A model generated the notes under the pieces. That model searched no databases, had not been told where the DNA came from, and saw nothing but the letters and a program-made list of their open reading frames with translations. Positions 57,641-64,000 of a stretch of DNA of 64,000 nucleotides are shown here, one piece after another. The position numbers and the translations under genes are program-made. Origin of the DNA: Casuarius casuarius (Eukaryota > Chordata > Aves > Casuariiformes > Casuariidae). How positions within the stretch are numbered: the stretch's first letter is position 1; every line of letters begins with the position of its first letter. The stretch is from assembly GCA_003342895.1 (NCBI GenBank), contig PTFA01000082.1, positions 2,104,793 through 2,168,792 on the forward strand, in the 5' to 3' direction.

Positions 57641-60600
57641 GAGACATATGGTCACTTTCCTGGTCTGTTAAAGGGAACTGGTAACTGTGCATTGACTGTG
57701 AAGATCACTCACATTATAGGATGCTTTCTTCCAGAACGAAGATATTTCAAAACAGACATTTCAATCATTTCTGGAGGCTGAAAGCTAGATTCACTACCAC
57801 TCCAGTTAGGAGGTGTTTTTATACTTGCACATGCATAGTGGTTGTATCACTTGACTGGTCTGGTAGTATACAGAAAGTTACTACAGGTTTGTAGTGGCGT
57901 TGTACAGATCAGCCTGGGCTACTCCACTGCTCCATCTCAGCAGGCGCCTCTGCACTTTTTGTGGGTAACATAATTAATCCTAGGGATAGCTGTTAGTGAT
58001 GTAGCCCATAATTTTCCCTGAAGTATCTGAGAGAGAAGGTGTCTGGCTATGCTAACTCACAAGCTGAGGTCAAGTGGAGCTTTGGGTAGAATCTTTCATG
58101 GACTATGCAAAACTGATATCCTGTGCCTGTTCTCTGCTTTTTTGGCAAGGCAAGTTATGATCCACCTGGCATAAGATTGGTTGACAAGGCTGACCTCCAT
58201 AATCCCCTCACTGAGGGATATCTTATCTTGAAGCCTGCTGGAAAGAGGGAAGGAAGGAAGGCAAGGAAAGACTGAATCTTCTCCAGAATTGTTTCTCCCT
58301 CTAAACGAGACTAGTGGGCTTGTGCATACAGGCAGTAAAGCTAAGGTATCCAGGGCTTTGAGGTGGTGAGGGAGTTAAAGTAACAGGATTTCCAGATATC
58401 AAAGGCAAGTGCATTTTTGTAGTTTGGTTCCTTTAAAAAAAAAACAAATCTGTGGCATATTTTCATATCAAAATAACTATGATTTGTCTGTGTACCAGGG
58501 AAACTTATAGATGATCATAGTCTTTTCCCATCTCTCCTAAGATGGCCCCACAAAGACTGACTGAAGAAATCTTTAAGGAAGTTCTGTAATTGTATTTCTT
58601 TTCATTTGTCATTCTTTTCTCCTATTACAGGACTCATGCTTTAAGGGAGGAGAGATTTAAAGGAAGCTCAGGGACAACACAGCTGATCTGAAAGAGGATG
58701 TGTTTATATGGAGGGTGGAGGGAAACAGTGCTTACACAGCAGGATATTCATCAGATATTCAACTTCAGCATGGGAAGAGAATCTGAATGATTTTGTTCTC
58801 CTGAAGGATCAGGGTATGCTAGTGGAACTGGAAGGGATAAGGACAATGTGTTTTTTGTATGTGAATATGTGCAATTTTGTTAGTTGGTCTTCTCTTTGGG
58901 GAGTTGGAAGTGGGTGTGAAAGACGATGTGCTTTGCCAATAAAGTAGTCTTCTGCTTTTCTGCTTACAACTTTTAGGGAGTAAGAAGAGAGTAGACTAGG
59001 TGGCTGTGCTGCTCTGTGGCTCCAGCCAAACTTGTCCTCTGCTTTCTGCCTTGCACAGAGATGAGTCTCCTTCTGCCTCTGCTGATCAGTTAATGCCTCA
59101 GCAGCATCCTAGCCTATTATTCTACTTTTCATCCTGCCAACAAGTTGTGAGCCAATTTCAGGAAGGCACCAAGTTTGATCTGATGACAGCAGCATTCCCC
59201 AGCGCATTGCAAGACATGGGGCCAGCAGTATGCATGATCTTGCCTTGAGGGTTGTAATGCAGCCTTGTAGTAGAATCTAGTAAGGATGTATTATTATAAA
59301 TCCTTATCATGTTTATTTCACTTTTCATTCACATTCCTTCCAATCTTTTGATTTTTAGCCTCGGGGCAGAGTCAGCTGTATATCCAAAGATGCAACTTTA
59401 CATTGAATTAATGTGTATCTCTTTGCCAGTTAAGAAGTTAACAAAAAAGGAGTAGGTGTCACTGTTTTGCTTATGGTGGGAATTTGACGACGCACTGAAC
59501 CAAGCACAACACACTTCTAGAATCTTAACTAGTTTGATTGCACCATCGACACTGTTATTTCGACAGCCCCACTCTCCAGCATCTGGCATAATTGGAAGCA
59601 GCAGCCAGCAGGTATCAGATGTCAGTATGAATGAGCTGCGTGAGCACTGACTATGAAATTGATTTGCTGTCTTTTTTAACGCAGTTTTGTAATGAAAGTG
59701 ACGTAAAGTCCCAAACATACAAATTCTATATTTGTGTACATACAGTTAAAATAGATATATATCTAAATTAGTAAGGAGAAAATATATCAACAGGAGAGCA
59801 GTATGGCACCAGCAAGCCCTGTTTCCTTGCAGGCGGTTTTGGTAGCAGCTCTCCCTGTGTTACTGAAGAAGCTGAGCTAAACCAATAGCTGGAAACCAAT
59901 TTTGGGGGATACTTGTAAGGATCAAAAGCATAAAATATGAGAAAGAAGAACCCTTCAGTGAGAGAATTTATATCTCTGTTATTTTAACCACTGGAGATAG
60001 CGAGGAGAGAGAGACTCTGTGGAAAGCAAGCCTCCAACTTGGAGCAAATTTTTCCCTGATTTGTCATCAGGATGATAAAAATTCCTAACACTAAAAAACT
60101 GGCCTGAGTAAAGTCAATTGCAAATTTTCATTGACTTATTACAGCCAGGAAGCTGCCTGAGGACACATCTGAAAAAATGACTTTCAGTGCCTTCAAGATG
60201 CTGTCATATAGAGTACTTTCATATATATCAATAAAGATAACATCTGTGGAACTGGGATCTTGACCGCTGATTTGAGGAACTATAAGGGATAAACATGATG
60301 CCATCATCCCAAATCTTGAGAAAAGCCTATGAGAATTTTTTAAGAATTGTTGACTTCTAGGTAATGACAATAAAAACCATGGAGATAAGCCTTCATTAGC
60401 ACAGAACTGACATCTATTCTCAAGCAAGGTTAGAACTGGGTATAAAAAAACCCAGTGTTTATGGTCCTGTTCCTCCAGCTTGAGGCAGTACTTGGCTTCG
60501 AAACAAGAAGTCTTAATCGGTTCATTCTGAAATGGAATTATTTAAGTTTTTTCTAGGAACTAGTTGCAACGAGTTGCCTTTCTAAGAAATCAGTGTCAAA

Positions 60601-63600
60601 AAACACTTAAGAAAAGTCAGGTTGAGCATTAATTACTGAACTTAGCCTCCTTCTGGACAATGGGGAAATGCACTCACAACATCTGGTTCAGTGGGGCCCA
60701 AATTGTGTTTTCACTCTGACACCCAGTTGCATAGCAATAACAGGGAGCATGCGATACAATAATCTATATATAGGGGCCGATTATATTGAACCTTTGACTG
60801 GAGGCCAGCTAGTCTGGTATTCTAATCTTGGTGTTGACACAAATCCAATATTTGGCAGGTCACTTAAAGTTTTTACCTTAATTTCAGAACTTCTGTTGAT
60901 TAAGGACTGATTTGTGACTGTCTTGGGATTCACGGTTGTCAGAACATGATCCAATAGGCCATGTCATACCAGATCGTGGGTGCCCAGCACAACTGGGGAT
61001 CTGCTCTCTCAGGATAAGCACAAGATAGTTTATGGGGAGCTGGCCACTCTGCTCAGAGAGCAGTTTCCCCACAGCAGTACTTTCTTTCCTGCAGGAGCAA
61101 TGAACCTGATTTGTGTCTGATAGGGAGAGTTGGAGGTCAGTCATTCAAGCAGCATGTCCTTGTCTTTCTCCCCACACAAGAGAGCACCAGCTAATGGTGC
61201 TTTGGCTCAGTGTGATGGAGGGACTGTTTCCCTTCCTGGGTCACCTGCTATCCTAGGTAATAGCTTATTTTCCCTATTTCTGGGGCTAGATCTGGTTTTC
61301 AACCTGAGCTCTACAGCAAGAATACAACCAGATGCTTACCTCAACAGACTTTGGACCTTTTCCATGGAAGCAGTTTCCACTGGCTTTTAGCCTTATTCTT
61401 CGACCTCAAGGGTGAGTTGTGATTCCACCTGGAAGAGGATGCTGTTATACTGATGATCTCTGCAGCTCACTGCCCAGAGACACGCGGTAGAAGGAAATCC
61501 TCCCACCTCCATGTTGAAGCGCTGTGTGAACGTAGGATTGTTAAAACGCAGGCCACTGCTGATTCAGCCAGTGCCATTTGCCATCATGTTCTTCCCCTCA
61601 TTTTCTTGGGAAGCTTTCCTAAAGTGTGCAGGCCTCCAACAGCAAGTGGTGGAGGAGGCCTCATAGCACTTTTCTTCCTGCAACAGCAGAAATTATTTGT
61701 TGCGCTTGGGAAGTTGCTGCCTACCCCTCTGACTGTCATTGAAATCAGAAGGAGAGGAATAGGGACATGACCTAACACCATTTCCTGTCCTGTGTTAGGG
61801 AAGAAAAGTTGTCATCGTCTATTTAAAGGATTCTTTTACTGGAGTCAATGAAATGTTTCATACTGATATGTCTAGTAATGGATGAAAGAGGATTCCTACA
61901 AGAATAAATTAAACAACAGTTTTCTGATAGCAGCTTATTTTATAATGCATTTAACAGATTCTTCCAAACTATGTCCTTCCAGCCTGTTTCCTTCCCTTCA
62001 TTGTTGTGTTGCAAAGGCGAGTGAATAGTAATACCAGTATTGCAGTAATAATAGTATTGCAGCTTCTATAAAGCTGCTTCCAATTTTCCCCATAACACAT
62101 TGCTACCATTTTACAGTTCTTGCTTTCTTATTCCATTAGACCCCTCATGGGGATTGAATAACCCACATTTTTCTATAGAAGTTGAATCCAGTTAAATATC
62201 TAAATCCAGTATGGCAGGTGTAAGTCGCTTCTAGAGGTGGCCCAGGAGGATCCAAATGTGCCTTCCCTCCCGTCTATCAGATGACTGTTCAACAGTTTCT
62301 GCTCTTTTCTCCTGATTTATTTCTCTTAAAAAGAATAGACCAGTTTAGCTTGTTCAGCCTTCTACTCTTAGATCCTTTTAAAGAGAAATTTCAGTGGGAT
62401 TAAGTGTGAGCAGCACGGTTAAATTCCTGTCTGCCTCTTGCTGAAAACTTACCCTTCAGCTATTGTAGTAGCAGTAAAACTTTTGCAACTGCATGAATTT
62501 TTTGAATGTTTTACTGTTCCCTTTATAGCAAAATTTGCAGCATGCACATTCGATGTCAAGTTCCTCTTGTGAGCACTTGATTTTTAGTGACATGAATATG
62601 ACACAGACGGACATGAGAACCAGGCTGTCGACTCAGTCTCTCAGTGCCCTTTTGTTTATGTCTGTGACCTGGTCNCATAGCACAAAGAGTTTCCTGCTGA
62701 ACTACATGCAGCTGCCTGGCTGAAAAGCATGTGAGAGCGCTTTATTTGTCCTGCTTGCAGCCTGAGATGATCTTGGAACCAGCTCCCAGATCCCTGTCCG
62801 CATTGTGATCTATGATATCACCGCGCAGCCTTCCCAAGGATCCTGGCCTGTCTGGAATCTGTGGTCAGGGATCTGCAGTGTATTGCAGCATATATTTCAG
62901 CATACTGCTCCAAATAAACTATCCCAATAAGGCTCAGGTTTCTCTGGAACTTTACAGTAACACCACCAATTTTTGTCATGGAGAACAAATGCAAAGGAAG
63001 TGTTGTGAACATAAACTGAGGCTTGACTGGTTTATGTCTTTCTTTTTTTTTTAACACATTTTTTACTCCTTTGAAATCTCTCTCTCTGTGAATGGCTTAT
63101 GCTGTCGGGCAAACTGTTCAGGTCTGTTTTCTCATTTTTTGCTGGTATTAAGTATCTAAAGATATACTGTGATCCATATGCTTCCCAAGATGGCTGTACC
63201 ACATTGCATCCCACCCAGAGCATACTAGACATAAAATGTGTGTCAGATGGAGTAGGAAATGTTTGGGTCATGCAAAGATCAGCAGTTCTGGGGCCTTGGC
63301 AGGATTCTGCAAACACGTGAAATGCAACATTGCCTTGCAGCTGCCCAGTACGACTCTCAGGTGCCAAAATGGCAAAGTATTCAGTGCGGTTGTTTCTTAA
63401 TTGGTCTGTGAAGAGTTACATTTCCTTCAGTTAAATCTCTGCTACGGGGTGTCTGAAAATATACACTGTGGTCCAGGCACTCCCTATGTTAGGTGAGCAG
63501 AATCACAGTTCCTGGTATAAACAGCTTATGAAGTCCCAGGATAAAATGAGATTACAGATACAAAACCAGGGAGATGACAACCTGACAATCAGCATGCTCC

Positions 63601-64000
63601 AGCAGCGCAGCCTTCTGGGCACTGATTGCCTGATTCTTTTCAGCCATACAAGATTTTTGCTTATACTGCTCATTCTGCACTCTGATTTTTGGTGGATCCA
63701 CCAAGCAGGAGCAAAACAGAGCTCCTGGGGATACAGTAGCAGTAGGAATAGGGTTTCTCTCTCTCAACTTCAGGTAGCTTTTGGGCTAAACTAGTCATCC
63801 TGCCCACTCACAGATGGGACACAGTCAAGATTAGGGTGGATGCTTGTAAAAAACTTGAGTTAGATGAGGTGGATTCCACTGTCAAGGTCTAGCCTTTCAG
63901 ATGTCTTTTGCGCATAAGACCTTACAGTCTTAAAAAATATAAATCTCTCCTCTGTTATGCTTGCATGCAGATTCCATAAAGTAAGGTTATACTAACTGCC
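57641..64000. other. Non-coding stretch to the window end, no gene recognised
   Basis: I see no supported gene. A GGAA-rich patch lies near 58250, a 14-base AT palindrome tagatatatatcta at 59752-59765, and a MIR-like relic at 60808-60890. Open frames here are up to about 111 codons and overlap on opposite strands without family resemblance. Confidence 0.65.
60808..60890 (+). repeat. MIR-like ancient SINE relic
   Basis: The words tagtctggtattctaatctt, ggtgttgacac, tttggcaggtcacttaaagt and ttttaccttaatttcag follow MIR's order TGGTTCTAATCCTGGCTCTGCCAC…TTGGGCAAGTCACTTAACCTCTCTGTGCCTCAGTTTC. Several substitutions and a deletion in the middle are present. Confidence 0.45.

Noticed and set aside
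639..63794. The many open frames of 60-130 codons on both strands
   Set aside because: Their number and overlap on opposite strands are what random sequence gives. None shows a domain, signal peptide, conserved motif or family I recognise, and several fall inside repeats or cross the assembly gap.
1..64000. CRISPR arrays, operons, insertion sequences, phage or plasmid features
   Set aside because: Nothing prokaryotic is present: there are no dense long frames, no regularly spaced direct repeats, and the CR1 and MIR-like relics show the DNA is from a vertebrate nucleus.
1..64000. Endogenous retrovirus or LTR element
   Set aside because: I saw no paired long terminal repeats, primer-binding site, or gag/pol-like translation.

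Overview
The window looks like non-coding nuclear DNA from a sauropsid, most probably a bird. Two CR1 LINE 3' ends are recognisable, one of the avian type (about 2950-3265) and one of an older type shared with turtles and crocodilians (about 35125-35402). A handful of very old MIR/L3-like SINE or LINE relics are scattered elsewhere. Interspersed repeats are sparse, and I see no L1, Alu or B-type SINE. The sequence is AT-rich by eye. It carries scattered single unresolved bases and one assembly gap of 288 N.

I found no coding gene, tRNA, rRNA, CRISPR array or bacterial-type element that I can support. Open reading frames are short. The longest, two of 194 codons, lie in locally GC-rich sequence, where long frames arise by chance, and match no family I recognise. 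The window is best read as part of a gene desert or a very large intron. I cannot say which gene it belongs to.

Layout. 1-8.0 kb: old repeat relics, the avian-type CR1, and two adjacent hairpins at 7.35 kb. 8.1-8.5 kb: an AT-rich block resembling conserved non-coding sequence, with an iterated CAGCTCA word. 8.5-23 kb: mostly unremarkable, with simple repeats, three MIR-like pieces or CR1 tails, and three blocks rich in homeodomain-type motifs. 23.4-26.5 kb: an L3-like 3' end, a compound Z-DNA/G-quadruplex simple repeat, a tRNA-like SINE head and a GC-rich stretch. 29.3-29.8 kb: a TTTTC pentanucleotide array running into the assembly gap. 30-36 kb: paired hairpins, a strong G-quadruplex motif and the older CR1. 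36.9-40.1 kb: the densest group of enhancer-like sequence, with SOX-like words, ATTA clusters, an E-box palindrome, a CpG-rich patch and a G-quadruplex. 44.06-44.4 kb: the longest ancient SINE/LINE relic. 44.9-48.7 kb: more enhancer-like blocks and a CpG-enriched segment overlapping a 194-codon frame. 53.8-57.6 kb: two large AT-rich enhancer-like blocks separated by a small CpG cluster. 57.6-64 kb: little beyond one MIR-like relic.

If the window has a function, it is most likely regulatory: spaced blocks of developmental-type motifs over 64 kb without exons is how regulatory deserts look. That is inference from motif content and base composition. No alignment to other genomes was possible. 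The most worthwhile places to check are 36.9-40.1 kb, 48.0-48.7 kb, 53.8-54.2 kb and 56.6-57.6 kb. I did not find evidence of a new biological system.
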